64,000 nt of DNA from Sodalis ligni (GTDB lineage Bacteria; Pseudomonadota; Gammaproteobacteria; Enterobacterales; Enterobacteriaceae), in contig NZ_CP075169.1 of assembly GCF_016865525.2 (NCBI RefSeq), positions 5,518,337-5,582,336 of the forward strand, in the 5' to 3' direction. The position numbers were made by a program, and so were the translations under genes. Position 1 is the stretch's first letter, and each line of letters opens with the position of its first letter. Below the pieces are notes generated by a model, which was not told the DNA's origin, did no database searches, and was given only the letters and a program-made list of their open reading frames with translations. This document shows, piece by piece, positions 18,712 to 27,190 of the stretch.

Positions 18712-20247
18712 TCAGACCTCCGCGGCGCTTTCTTCCGCCAGCAGTCTCGCCAAGAGATTTTGACCGGTTATCAGCCGAGCCGCGGTACCGATATCCGGCG
18801 CCAGCCAGCGATCCGCCGTATAGGGCGCGACCTGCTCGCGCAGCAGCGACCAGGCGCGGACCGTGCCGTCGCCGCACTTTTCCGGCCCGATAAATTCCAG
18901 CGCCTGCGCCGCCAGAAGGTATTCGATAGAGAGTATCTGCGCAAGATTTTGCAAAGCGCGATCCAGCTTCAGCGCCGCGCCGGTGCCCATGCTCAGATGA
19001 TCCTCCTGCAAGCCGGAGGTCACGAAATTATCCACCACCGCCGGCTGCGCCAGTTGGCGGTTCTCACCCGTTAGGGCGGCCGCGACGTATTGCGTTATCA
19101 TCATGCCGGAATTCACGCCGGGCTCACTGACCAGGAACGGCGGCAAACCGCTCACCAGCGGATTCACCAGCCGATCGATACGCCGTTCCGCCACGCCGCT
19201 CAATTCAGCCACCGCCACCGCCAGCAAATCGGCGGCCATCGCCACCGATTCACCGTGAGGATTGGCCTGGGAGACCACGCGAAAATGCTCCGGCGTGCCA
19301 AGCACCAGCGGGTTATCGGTGGCGGAATTCAGCTCGATGCCGATATGCCGCGCGGCATGGTCTATCTGATCCCGGCAGGCGCCGTGAATTTGCGGTATTG
19401 AGCGCAGGCTGAGCGCATCCTGGGTGCGCAGGTTGACGCTTTCAGCAATATTTTTACTGTGCCGAATCATAAGACGCAGATGCCCGCCCACCTTCTGCAT
19501 GCCGGGGTGGGGCTTTAAGGCCAGGATTTCCGCATCAAAGGCATTGGCCTGCCCCCGCAGGGCCTCAAAGCTCATGGCGCCGATAACGTCGGCCCAATCC
19601 GCCAGACGCACCATATCATCCAGCGCCAGGCTGCTCAGGCCGGTCATACAAGGCGTGCCGTTCACCAGGCACAGGCCGTCCTTCGCCCCGAGCTCCGGCG
19701 GCGTCATCCCCGCCGCCGCCAGCGCTTCGGCGGCGGCGCAGCGCTGGCCGTCATAATCCACTTCACCTATGCCCATCAGCCCCAGGCCGATATGGGCCAT
19801 ATGGGTCAAATACCCCACCGAACCCTGGGACGGCACCAGAGGGGTAATATGGTGATTGAGCAGATCCAACAGCCCCGCCACCACGTCGCGCCCGATGCCG
19901 GACTTACCCTGGCTGTAGTTGGCGATGGCGGCGCAGATAATGGCGCGTGCCTGTTCGCTTCGCAGCGCCGGACCGACGCCGCAGGCGTGGCTCATCAAGG
20001 TATTGCGGGACAGCGCGGCCAGTTGGTCCTCCCGCAGCGCCACATTGCATAACGCGCCCAGACCGGTATTGATCCCGTAGGCGCGTTCGCCGGACGCCAC
20101 TACCAGATGGACGATGGCGCGGGCGTTATCGATACGCCCCCAGGCGGTCTCCGACAACGCCAGCGCCGCGCCGCCGCGGGCCACGGCGGTGAGATCGCGC
20201 CAGCTTAGCGGCCCGTCTCCGTAAACGATTGTTTTGGTTGATGACAT
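18712..20247 (-). CDS. Histidine ammonia-lyase homologue lacking the MIO triad (ergothionase-like?)
   Basis: 511 residues from the ATG at 20247. The fold is clearly that of histidine/phenylalanine ammonia-lyases: YGINTGLG (57-64), GSVG (142-145), PHPGMQKVGG, QIHGACRDQIDHAA, SATDNPLV, VNSGMMITQY and QEDHLSMG. Where active family members have Ala-Ser-Gly, which cyclises to the MIO electrophile, this protein has Tyr-Leu-Thr (residues 146-148, bases 19804-19812). QDxYSLR has also become QDALSLR. It therefore cannot form MIO. From memory, ergothionases, which eliminate trimethylamine from ergothioneine, are MIO-independent relatives, so a betaine of histidine is a better substrate guess than histidine. 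It starts 25 bp after the ABC ATPase stop, so uptake and breakdown are coupled. No hutU, hutI or hutG is present. Confidence 0.8.
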   Translation of the reverse strand: MSSTKTIVYGDGPLSWRDLTAVARGGAALALSETAWGRIDNARAIVHLVVASGERAYGINTGLGALCNVALREDQLAALSRNTLMSHACGVGPALRSEQARAIICAAIANYSQGKSGIGRDVVAGLLDLLNHHITPLVPSQGSVGYLTHMAHIGLGLMGIGEVDYDGQRCAAAEALAAAGMTPPELGAKDGLCLVNGTPCMTGLSSLALDDMVRLADWADVIGAMSFEALRGQANAFDAEILALKPHPGMQKVGGHLRLMIRHSKNIAESVNLRTQDALSLRSIPQIHGACRDQIDHAARHIGIELNSATDNPLVLGTPEHFRVVSQANPHGESVAMAADLLAVAVAELSGVAERRIDRLVNPLVSGLPPFLVSEPGVNSGMMITQYVAAALTGENRQLAQPAVVDNFVTSGLQEDHLSMGTGAALKLDRALQNLAQILSIEYLLAAQALEFIGPEKCGDGTVRAWSLLREQVAPYTADRWLAPDIGTAARLITGQNLLARLLAEESAAEV

Positions 20248-20272
20248 GAAAACTCCTGTTGCCCCACGCCCG

Positions 20273-21049
20273 CTAATGATGGCTGGAGATAAATTGCCGG
20301 AAGCGCTCGGATTCATGGTGGGTAAACAGCGCCTCAGGCGTGCCCTGCGCCTCGATATACCCCTGATGCATAAACACCACCCGGTTCGATACGCCGCGGG
20401 CAAAGCCCATTTCATGGGTGACCACCAGCATGGTCCTGCCCTCTTCCGCCAGAGCGCGCATCACTTTCAGCACCTCCCCCACCAGTTCGGGATCCAGGGC
20501 CGAGGTGGGCTCGTCAAACAGCATCACTTCCGGATCCATCGCCAGCGCCCGGGCAATGGCGACGCGCTGCTGCTGCCCCCCGGACAGCTGCGACGGGTAA
20601 TACTCCCGCCGGTCGTACAGTCCCACTTTCGCCAGCAGACGTTCGGCCTGCTCCAGGCACTCTTTGCGGGAGTTTTTCAATACGTGCAGCGGGCCTTCCA
20701 TCACATTTTGCATGGCGGTCATATGCGACCAAAGATTGAAGCTTTGGAACACCATGCCCAGCCGGGCGCGGATGCTGTCAATCTGGCGCCGGTCGGCGGG
20801 AAACTGCCGTCCCGACGGGTGGCGCTTCATCCGGATGGTTTCGCCGCCGATGGCTACCGTGCCTTCGTCGGGAATCTCCAGCAAATTGATGCAGCGCAGA
20901 AAGGTGCTTTTACCTGAACCGCTGGCGCCCAGTATGGAAATAACTTCTCCTTGCCGGGCATCCAGCGAAATGCCTTTCAGCACCTGCTGATCGCCGAAAG
21001 ATTTACGGATATCAATCATCGACAGGGTAATGGGGGCGGGTTTGTTCAT
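20273..21049 (-). CDS. Polar amino-acid ABC transporter ATPase (HisP-like)
   Basis: 258 residues with every ABC motif in place: Walker [10 protein letters not shown] at about 41-49, Q-loop VFQSFNLW, signature LSGGQQQRV, Walker [13 protein letters not shown], and the switch His in [10 protein letters not shown]. The insert after [13 protein letters not shown] residues ([19 protein letters not shown]) is typical of the HisP/OccP subgroup that serves basic amino acids and opines. It overlaps the upstream permease gene by four bases and is followed 25 bp later by the lyase homologue. It energises the two permeases encoded upstream. Confidence 0.93.
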   Translation of the reverse strand: MNKPAPITLSMIDIRKSFGDQQVLKGISLDARQGEVISILGASGSGKSTFLRCINLLEIPDEGTVAIGGETIRMKRHPSGRQFPADRRQIDSIRARLGMVFQSFNLWSHMTAMQNVMEGPLHVLKNSRKECLEQAERLLAKVGLYDRREYYPSQLSGGQQQRVAIARALAMDPEVMLFDEPTSALDPELVGEVLKVMRALAEEGRTMLVVTHEMGFARGVSNRVVFMHQGYIEAQGTPEALFTHHESERFRQFISSHH

Positions 21050-21780
21050 TCTCTCTCCCTAAGCAGGGTGTCACTGTTATCGGCCAACGCGGGGCGAGGA
21101 CGTAAATGATGGGACAGCCGTTTTTCCCAGGCGGCGAACAGGCGCACCAGGATGAAATTCAGCAGCAGATAAATCACCGCGGCACAGACAAATACCTCCA
21201 TCGTCCTATAGGTACGCTGGATAATCTGCTGCGCGACGCCGGTGACGTCCCAGACGGTAACCAGACTGGCCAGCGCGGTGGACTTCACCAACAAAATAGC
21301 TTCGGTGGAGTAGGCCGGCAGCGCGTAGCGCAGGGCAATGGGGCCGATAATCCGACGCACCAGCACCCAGCGCGACATGCCGTTGGCCAATCCGGCTTCA
21401 ATTTGCCCGTGGGGAATGGACAGCAGGCCGCCGCGGATAATCTCGGCGGTATAGCCGGCGGTGCACAACGCCAGCGCCAGCACCGCACAGGAATAAGGGG
21501 AGCGCAATACCGGCCAGAACAGGCTTTCACGTACCAGGGAGAACTGCCCCAGCCCGTAATAAAGCAGGAACATCTGGATCAACAGCGGCGAGCCGCGAAA
21601 CACCATCATATAGCCGCGGGCAAAATAGCTCAGCACCGGATAACGGCTGACGCGCAGCGTCACTATCACCAGCGACAGCAGGCCGCCGAGGATAAATGAG
21701 CAGATAAACAGCCCAAGCGTAGTGGGCAGCGCCGCCAAAAGCTTGAGCATGGTATCGCTGAGAAAGGCAATATCAATCAT
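21046..21780 (-). CDS. Amino-acid ABC transporter permease 2 (HisM-like)
   Basis: 244 residues with about five membrane segments and the HisMQ signature: [20 protein letters not shown], then the EAA loop [20 protein letters not shown], which couples to the ATPase. It pairs with the HisQ-like subunit encoded just upstream. Its last bases overlap the ATPase start (ATGA), which suggests coupled translation. The substrate is not readable from the permease; see the binding protein and the lyase. Confidence 0.92.
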   Translation of the reverse strand: MIDIAFLSDTMLKLLAALPTTLGLFICSFILGGLLSLVIVTLRVSRYPVLSYFARGYMMVFRGSPLLIQMFLLYYGLGQFSLVRESLFWPVLRSPYSCAVLALALCTAGYTAEIIRGGLLSIPHGQIEAGLANGMSRWVLVRRIIGPIALRYALPAYSTEAILLVKSTALASLVTVWDVTGVAQQIIQRTYRTMEVFVCAAVIYLLLNFILVRLFAAWEKRLSHHLRPRPALADNSDTLLRERE

Positions 21781-21807
21781 AATCGGGTCCCCGCGCTGGA
21801 CAAGGGC

Positions 21808-22524
21808 TTAACGGGAAGCAAAAGGCGTTTTTCCTGAGCGGCCAAGACGTTTCTCCGCGCTGCTGATCAAGGGATTGGAAAGACCGGTCAACACCAGATA
21901 ACAAAGGCCGCCGATAATATAGAAAGTGAAATACTGCCTGGTAGACCCCGCGGCCACCTGGCTGGCGCGCATCAGCTCGACGATGCCGGTTACGGACACC
22001 AGCGCCGAATCCTTCAGGCTCATTTGCCAGACGTTCGCCAGGCCCGGCAGCGAATAACGTAGCACCTGCGGCAGCAGGATCCGCCGCAGCACACAGGCTT
22101 TGGTCATCCCCATAGCGTAAGCGGCCTCCAGCTCCCCCGGCGATACCGCCATGACCGCGCCGCGATAAACTTCCCCCTGATAAGCGCCGGAAATCATGCC
22201 GATTGCCAGAGCGCCGATGAGAAACGCCGGCACTTCAATATAGCCGTCCGCGCCGAAGAACCGACCGATCACGGTCAAAAAACCCGAACCGCCGAAGTAA
22301 AAAAGATAAATAATCAGCAATTCCGGTATTCCGCGGAAAATCACCGAATAGCCGTCGCCGAAAAAACGCCACAACCGCCGGCGGGACAGCTTTGCGCCGG
22401 CCACCCAGGCGCCGAACACAGACCCCACCAGCAGCGCGGCAAAGGTCAGGCCCAGGGTGGTCAGGGCGGCCAACAGCATCATGCCGCTCCAGCCATCACT
22501 CGAAAATCCCAGCATCTCCAACAT
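21808..22524 (-). CDS. Amino-acid ABC transporter permease 1 (HisQ-like)
   Basis: About 238 residues from the ATG at 22524, which has AGGGGTGG seven bases upstream; a GTG nine bases earlier is possible. Motifs are VIFRGIPELLIIYLFYFGG and the EAA loop ELEAAYAMGMTKACVLRRIL, normal for this family. It lies 27 bp before the second permease. The 155-bp gap to the binding-protein gene carries a 42-bp direct repeat. Confidence 0.92.
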   Translation of the reverse strand: MLEMLGFSSDGWSGMMLLAALTTLGLTFAALLVGSVFGAWVAGAKLSRRRLWRFFGDGYSVIFRGIPELLIIYLFYFGGSGFLTVIGRFFGADGYIEVPAFLIGALAIGMISGAYQGEVYRGAVMAVSPGELEAAYAMGMTKACVLRRILLPQVLRYSLPGLANVWQMSLKDSALVSVTGIVELMRASQVAAGSTRQYFTFYIIGGLCYLVLTGLSNPLISSAEKRLGRSGKTPFASR

Positions 22525-22589
22525 GTTCACCACCCCTATTGCTGTTGCCGTAGAACCACCCCGGCAGGGAACTATCGATTTTCGTCCCG

Positions 22590-22672
22590 GACCGAATCAA
22601 TCCCGGCGGCGCTTTATGGCTTTGCGCCTCTGACCGAATCAATCCGGCAACGATTTATGGCTTTGCGCCCCG
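22590..22672. repeat. 42-bp imperfect direct repeat, two copies
   Basis: Two copies, starting at 22590 and 22632, share GACCGAATCAATCC, then GGC, then TTTATGGCTTTGCGCC; a third GGACCATCATGG stub follows. The repeat lies between the binding-protein gene and the first permease gene, where many periplasmic-protein operons carry RNA structures that reduce downstream expression. That role is inferred. Confidence 0.7.
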
Positions 22673-22688
22673 GACCATCATGGGATCT

Positions 22689-23546
22689 TTACGGCGTCAC
22701 ATCGGTTTTAAACCATTTTTCGCTGAGTCGTTTCACCGTTCCGTCCGCCATGGCGGTTTTAATCGCCCCATCGAACTTGGCTTTTAAATCCTGATCGCTT
22801 TTACGTATCCCCAGCGCTTCCCCCTGCCCCCAGACCGGCCCGGCGATTTTCGGGCCGTCAAAGCCTAGATCCTTGTTCTCCGGCCGGGACATGATTGACG
22901 TAAAGAAGGTCACGTCATCAAATACCGCATCGATACGCCCCGCCTGCAAATCGAGAATAGCGTCCGCCGACGCGTTATATTCCCGCACCGTGGCGATATC
23001 CTTGAAATATTGGTCGATAAACGGCGTGTATACGGTGCCGGAAGCAATACCGATGGTTTTGCCTTTCAGCGCGGCGCGTAATCCGGCAATGGCGGGATTA
23101 ATGGAGGCGGGATCGTTGGTGAGCTTGATAATAGCTTTATCACCGGTGGTTTCCGGCAATATCTTGCCGCCCACCGAGACAAAGCTGGCGGCGGTGGCGG
23201 CATAGGGCACCGTAAAGTCGATAACCTTCTGACGGTCCGGAGTGATAACGATGGCATCCATCAGCACATCGAATTTACCCGCCTGCAGACCGGCTATCAT
23301 GCCGTCCCAGTTTTGCACCACCAGCTTGCACTGCATCTGCATCCGTTCACAGAGTATCGTCATGAGTTCAGGTTCAAAGCCGCTCAGCTTGCCGCCGGGC
23401 AGCGTCAGGTTCCAGGGCTCGTAGCTGCCTTCGGTGGCGATGGTAACGGATTTCCACTCTTTACCCTGCGCCGGCAGGACCGCAAGAAATGCCGCCCCCA
23501 AAACGCCAGCCACTAACATACCGGTAAATCGATGATGATATTTCAT
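22689..23546 (-). CDS. Periplasmic amino-acid-binding protein (HisJ/ArgT family)
   Basis: 285 residues. An N-terminal signal peptide of about 28 residues ends near PAQGKEW. The mature part follows the SBP_bac_3 pattern: IATEGSYEPWNL, FEPELMTILCERM, FDVLMDAIVITPDRQKVIDFTVPY, GIASGTVYTPFIDQY and FDGAIKTAMADGTVKRLSEKWF. These proteins deliver polar or basic amino acids and opines to HisQMP-type transporters. Here the ligand is probably related to the substrate of the linked lyase homologue, such as histidine, hercynine or ergothioneine. That is inference from context. It is the first gene of the operon; a palindromic TGTATATACA lies 37 bp upstream of the start. Confidence 0.9.
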   Translation of the reverse strand: MKYHHRFTGMLVAGVLGAAFLAVLPAQGKEWKSVTIATEGSYEPWNLTLPGGKLSGFEPELMTILCERMQMQCKLVVQNWDGMIAGLQAGKFDVLMDAIVITPDRQKVIDFTVPYAATAASFVSVGGKILPETTGDKAIIKLTNDPASINPAIAGLRAALKGKTIGIASGTVYTPFIDQYFKDIATVREYNASADAILDLQAGRIDAVFDDVTFFTSIMSRPENKDLGFDGPKIAGPVWGQGEALGIRKSDQDLKAKFDGAIKTAMADGTVKRLSEKWFKTDVTP

Positions 23547-23582
23547 AGCGCGGATTCCCCGTAAAAAGTTTGATTATGTACA

Positions 23583-23592
23583 TGTATATACA
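23583..23592 (-). promoter_or_regulatory. HutC/GntR-type operator over the transporter-lyase promoter
   Basis: Perfect palindrome TGTATATACA, flanked by TGTACA, 37 bp before the binding-protein ATG. HutC and related GntR regulators recognise TGTA-N2-TACA cores. On the reverse strand a candidate promoter reads TTGGCC, 17 bp, TGTATA, which puts the operator on the -10 box; a second reading, TTGCTT, 17 bp, TACATA, is also possible. No hutC gene is in the window, so the regulator would be encoded elsewhere. Confidence 0.55.
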
Positions 23593-23779
23593 AGACCAAG
23601 CAATTAAAGGGCCAACACCGCAGGGAAGTTTAAGAAAGATTGTACCGGCGTTTCAGCGCCGGCCAACGGGATAACGCAACGCATTGTCATGCGCGACGAG
23701 ACAAGACGCCCTCATTTTGGTGCAGCGGCAAAATCCGCCGGCACCAATTTGAGGCAAAAACCCGCTAATGCAACGCTGG

Positions 23780-24050
23780 CGCTCAGGCCCGCCATCACAG
23801 AAGCTGAACCGGACGTGTTAAAGGGAGAGCGTGCCGATGGGGTCGAAGCGGGCGTGGTTTTACCGCCCGCCGGAGCACCCCATGGCGCGCTAGGGCCGCC
23901 ATCACTGAAGCTGAACCGGGCGTGTTAAAGGGAGAGCGTACCGATGGGGTCAAAGCGGGCGTGGTTTTACCGCCCGCCGGAGCACCCCATGGCGCGCTAG
24001 GCCCGCCATCACTGAAACTGAACCAAGCCTGTTAAAGTGAGACCAGCGCA
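23780..24050. repeat. 107-bp repeat array 1 (about 2.3 copies)
   Basis: The GTGTTAAAGGGAGAGCG segment recurs at 23815 and 23922, with a partial CTGTTAAAG copy at 24029, a period of exactly 107 bp. Each full unit folds into a hairpin: outer arms ATGGGG / CCCCAT extended by GCC / GGC, inner arms GCGGGCG / CGCCCGC around TGGTTTTAC. It fills most of the gap between the ABC operon and opgD. Array 2 at 26.5-27.2 kb has the same period and fold with different bases. Confidence 0.85.
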
Positions 24051-24063
24051 TCCGGCACTTCTT

Positions 24064-25716
24064 TCAGCTCATCTGCCGATCGTCAACATAACGGCGCTTA
24101 TCCGGCGGCGGCGGAAAATACTGGTACAGCCAGGTTTCGCTCAAGGCGGTAACACCGGTGCGCAAAAACATCCGCAGCTCCACCGGATCCGTCTTATCGC
24201 TGTCAGGGATCCAGTCAAACAGAATACGATAGCCGTCCATTGGTTCCACAAACAGTATTTCGATATTATCTATCCTGCCGGCAGAGGCATTGATAACCGG
24301 CTCAATACCCTTCGGCGCCGCCGCTTTAATGTCGCCGCCGACAAAATCGACGGCAAAACGGCGCGCCCAACTCGCCGGATAATGCTCCCCTGGCGCCCAG
24401 CCTTCCGGAAAGCCGCCCATACCGGTACGAGTCGCCATGACACGCGCCATCCCACTGACCACCGGCGGTTCGCCGCTCCAGTAGAGACGATAGCGATAGG
24501 TATACTCCCGACCCGCAACGATAGGTTCGGCCGGCTGCCAAAAACACACAATGTTATCCAGGGTCTCGCCGGTGGTGGGAATCTCCATCAGATTCACCGT
24601 ACCTTTGCCCCAGTTGCCCACCGGCTCAACCCACAGGCTGGGCCGCTTATTATACCAGCCAATAACATCCTGATAATCGTTGAAATCATGATCAAGCTGC
24701 AACAGGCCGAACCCCTTGGGATTCTCATCCATATAGGCATTAAATTGCAGCTTCTGCGGGTTATTCAACGGCCGACATATCCATTCGCCGTTGCCGCGCC
24801 ACATTGCCAGCCGATCGGAATCGTGGATTTGCGGATGAATGGTATCGCAGGTACGCCGTTCGTTGGTGCCGCAGCTGAACATACTGGTAATCGGAGTGAT
24901 GCCCAATTGCTTGATGGCGGTACGGGGATGGATATGCTTCTCGATATCCATCACCACCCGCTCGGCCTGGCAATCGATAACAAAACGATAGGCGCCGGTG
25001 GCGCTGGGACTGTCGAGCAATGCATAGACGGTAAATACCGTATCCGCGGCTTTCGGCCGATCAAACCAGAAAGCGACAAAATCCGGAAACTCTTCCGGTT
25101 GGCCGGCATAGGTATCAATAGCCAGGCCGCGGGCCGACAGCCCGTATTGGTAGGTGCTGTCCACCGCCCTGAAATAGCTGGCGCCGAGAAAAGAGACCAC
25201 ATCGCGCCGGGTAAGCTCCGGGGCTTTGTTCACCTTGAAACCGGCAAACCCCAGATTATCTCGGCCTACCAGCTGCGAGGTATTCACCCCGGCATGGTGG
25301 TAATTAAACAGTTCCGGCCGAAAATGGATCTCCCTGGCCTGATGAGACGCGGGATCGACGGAATACATCCGCACCCGCCGTTTGAACCCCATGCCGACAT
25401 GGAACAAATGCACATCAAGCTGGCGACCCGCTAAATCGTGCCAGAGAGAATGACTGGCATCGTATTGGATATCGTTGTAAGCCTGCGGCGTCAGCTCCGC
25501 CAGGGTTTTCGGCAGCTCCGCCGGCGGGCCGCCGAAAGGCTGGCGGGACAAATCCGCCGCCATGGATTGCAAAAGGGAGAAATCGAAAGGAGTGGCGCTG
25601 CCGTCGGCAATTTCCCCGGCGGCCAGCGCCGAACGCATAAATAACGCCGCCGAACCGGTCGTGCCGCAGTAGGCGGCCAGCGCGAGTGATGCTTTGATAA
25701 ACTTTCTTCGTTCCAT
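24064..25716 (-). CDS. opgD: Glucans biosynthesis protein D (OpgD/MdoD), Tat-exported
   Basis: 550 residues, the length of E. coli OpgD, to which it is closely similar from end to end as far as I can recall that sequence (for example [20 protein letters not shown] and the C-terminus [10 protein letters not shown]). The N-terminus [16 protein letters not shown] is a twin-arginine signal, so the protein is folded before export to the periplasm. OpgD adjusts the structure of osmoregulated periplasmic glucans, beta-1,2 glucans with beta-1,6 branches that affect envelope stress, motility and virulence. No opgGH is near. The gene stands alone between two arrays of the 107-bp repeat, together with the divergent GNAT gene. 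Intact. Confidence 0.95.
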   Translation of the reverse strand: MERRKFIKASLALAAYCGTTGSAALFMRSALAAGEIADGSATPFDFSLLQSMAADLSRQPFGGPPAELPKTLAELTPQAYNDIQYDASHSLWHDLAGRQLDVHLFHVGMGFKRRVRMYSVDPASHQAREIHFRPELFNYHHAGVNTSQLVGRDNLGFAGFKVNKAPELTRRDVVSFLGASYFRAVDSTYQYGLSARGLAIDTYAGQPEEFPDFVAFWFDRPKAADTVFTVYALLDSPSATGAYRFVIDCQAERVVMDIEKHIHPRTAIKQLGITPITSMFSCGTNERRTCDTIHPQIHDSDRLAMWRGNGEWICRPLNNPQKLQFNAYMDENPKGFGLLQLDHDFNDYQDVIGWYNKRPSLWVEPVGNWGKGTVNLMEIPTTGETLDNIVCFWQPAEPIVAGREYTYRYRLYWSGEPPVVSGMARVMATRTGMGGFPEGWAPGEHYPASWARRFAVDFVGGDIKAAAPKGIEPVINASAGRIDNIEILFVEPMDGYRILFDWIPDSDKTDPVELRMFLRTGVTALSETWLYQYFPPPPDKRRYVDDRQMS

Positions 25717-25986
25717 GCCGGAAAAGGTTCCTGTGCTGGCAATGTTTTGATCCCATGGAGCCGGTTACCGGTCGGCGGCACACTTTACAGCACAGCGGGC
25801 ACGGCACTCCAGTGCGATTCGAAATTGTTCCCCAACGGCTCGGCCACAAGGCCGGGCGCCAATGGCAACCTGAAGAGTTTACTGCAATATCCGGTAACTG
25901 CAACGGATCGACTCTGCGAAACGGCATTCTCCGGGTTTTACGGCGGACACTCGATGCGGCGCTACCGACGTGGACAATTCTCCTTT

Positions 25987-26571
25987 ATGATTAATATTCA
26001 CTATTTTTTCGGGATAAAAAACGTGTCCGTTTCAGAGATAGTCATTGGCGATGCCGCCGAGGCAGAGGTAGCCGCCATACGGGATATTTACGCCTGGCAT
26101 GTGATTAACGGAATCGCGTCCTTCGAGACCGAGCCGCCAGGTCTGGCGGAGATGCTGGCACGGCGCGCATCGGTGTTGGAAAAAGGCTTGCCCTGGCTGA
26201 CGGCGAAACGAGACGGTCAGGTGCTGGGTTATTGCTATCTGGGCTTATACCGCACGCGCTACGCGTACCGGTTTACCGTGGAGGACTCGGTATATGTCCA
26301 TCCTGATTGGGGCGGACAAGGCATAGGCTCCCTGCTGTTATCCCAGGCCATCGGACGGGCGGAACGGGGCGGCTGGCGCCAGATGCTGGCCATTATCGGC
26401 AACAGCGAAAACAGGGGGTCCATCCGGTTGCATGAGAAGCTCGGTTTCAGCCAAACCGGCATTATGACCGCGGTGGGATTCAAGCACGGCCGCTGGGTAG
26501 ACACGCTATTGATGCAGCGTCCGCTGGGCGAAGGCCAAACCACCCTGCCCGAGCGCCCCACGGCGCGATAA
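25987..26571 (+). CDS. GNAT N-acetyltransferase, phosphinothricin acetyltransferase-like
   Basis: About 194 residues from the ATG at 25987; a GTG at 26023 with GGGAT upstream may be the true start (182 residues), and the open frame extends back to 25747 without coding character. The pattern matches Pat/YncA-type acetyltransferases: IRDIYAWHVINGIASFETEPP, then VEDSVYVHPDWGGQGIGSLLL (acetyl-CoA loop QGIGS), then NSENRGSIRLHEKLGFSQTG and GFKHGRWVDTLLMQR. Relatives N-acetylate phosphinothricin or methionine sulfoximine and sulfone. The last nine codons (TLPERPTAR) are made of the first unit of 107-bp array 2, so the C-terminus has been extended or replaced by the repeat. Confidence 0.85.
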   Translation: MINIHYFFGIKNVSVSEIVIGDAAEAEVAAIRDIYAWHVINGIASFETEPPGLAEMLARRASVLEKGLPWLTAKRDGQVLGYCYLGLYRTRYAYRFTVEDSVYVHPDWGGQGIGSLLLSQAIGRAERGGWRQMLAIIGNSENRGSIRLHEKLGFSQTGIMTAVGFKHGRWVDTLLMQRPLGEGQTTLPERPTAR

Positions 26572-27165
26572 GCCCGCGATCACCGAACGTGCAACGGGCG
26601 GGTTACAGGGAGACTGTGCCGGTGGGGTCGAAGCAGGCGTGGTTTTACCGCCTGCCCGAGCGCCCCACGGCGCGGTAAGCCCGCGATCACCGAACGTGCA
26701 ACGGGCGGGTTACAGGGAGACCGTGCCGGTGGGGTCGAAGCAGGCGTGGTTTTACCGCCTGCCCGAGCGCCCCACGGCGCGATAAGCCCGCGTTCACCGA
26801 GCGTGCAACGGGCGTGTTAAAGGGAGACCGTGCCGGTGGGGTCGAAGCAGGCGTGGTTTTACCGCCTGCCCGAGCGCCCCACGGCGCGGTAAGCCCGCGA
26901 TCACCGAACGTGCAACGGGCGGGTTACAGGGAGACCGTGCCGGTGGGGTCGAAGCAGGCGTGGTTTTACCGCCTGCCCGAGCGCCCCACGGCGCGATAAG
27001 CCCGCGTTCACCGAGCGTGCAACGGGCGTGTTAAAGGGAGACCGTGCCGGTGGGGTCGAAGCAGGCGTGGTTTTACCGCCTGCCCGAGCGCCCCACGGCG
27101 CGGTAAGCCCGCGATCACCGAACGTGCAACGGGCGTGTTACAGGGAGACTGTGCCGATGGGGCAC
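26544..27165. repeat. 107-bp repeat array 2 (about 5.8 copies)
   Basis: The CGAACGTGCAACGGGCG segment recurs at 26584, 26691, 26798, 26905, 27012 and 27119, always 107 bp apart. Units alternate between two variants (ATCACCGAACG...GGGTTACAG and TTCACCGAGCG...GTGTTAAAG), giving a 214-bp higher-order period that points to recent duplication of a dimer. Each unit has a long hairpin: outer arms GTGGGG / CCCCAC, inner arms GCAGGCG / CGCCTGC, loop TGGTTTTAC. The array begins inside the GNAT 3' end and stops about 25 bp before the end of the convergent MscS gene. Confidence 0.93.
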
Positions 27166-27190
27166 GGCACAGCCTATGCCGACCCGCTGA

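Noticed and set aside
18712..23546. A standard hut operon for histidine catabolism
   Set aside because: No urocanase or later hut genes are present and the lyase lacks the MIO triad.
24037..25434. 465-codon open frame on the plus strand
   Set aside because: It lies wholly opposite opgD, which matches a known protein from end to end. The frame is open only because of GC-rich codon bias.
26544..27165. Possible CRISPR array
   Set aside because: Units of 107 bp follow each other with no unique spacers, and there are no cas genes in the window.
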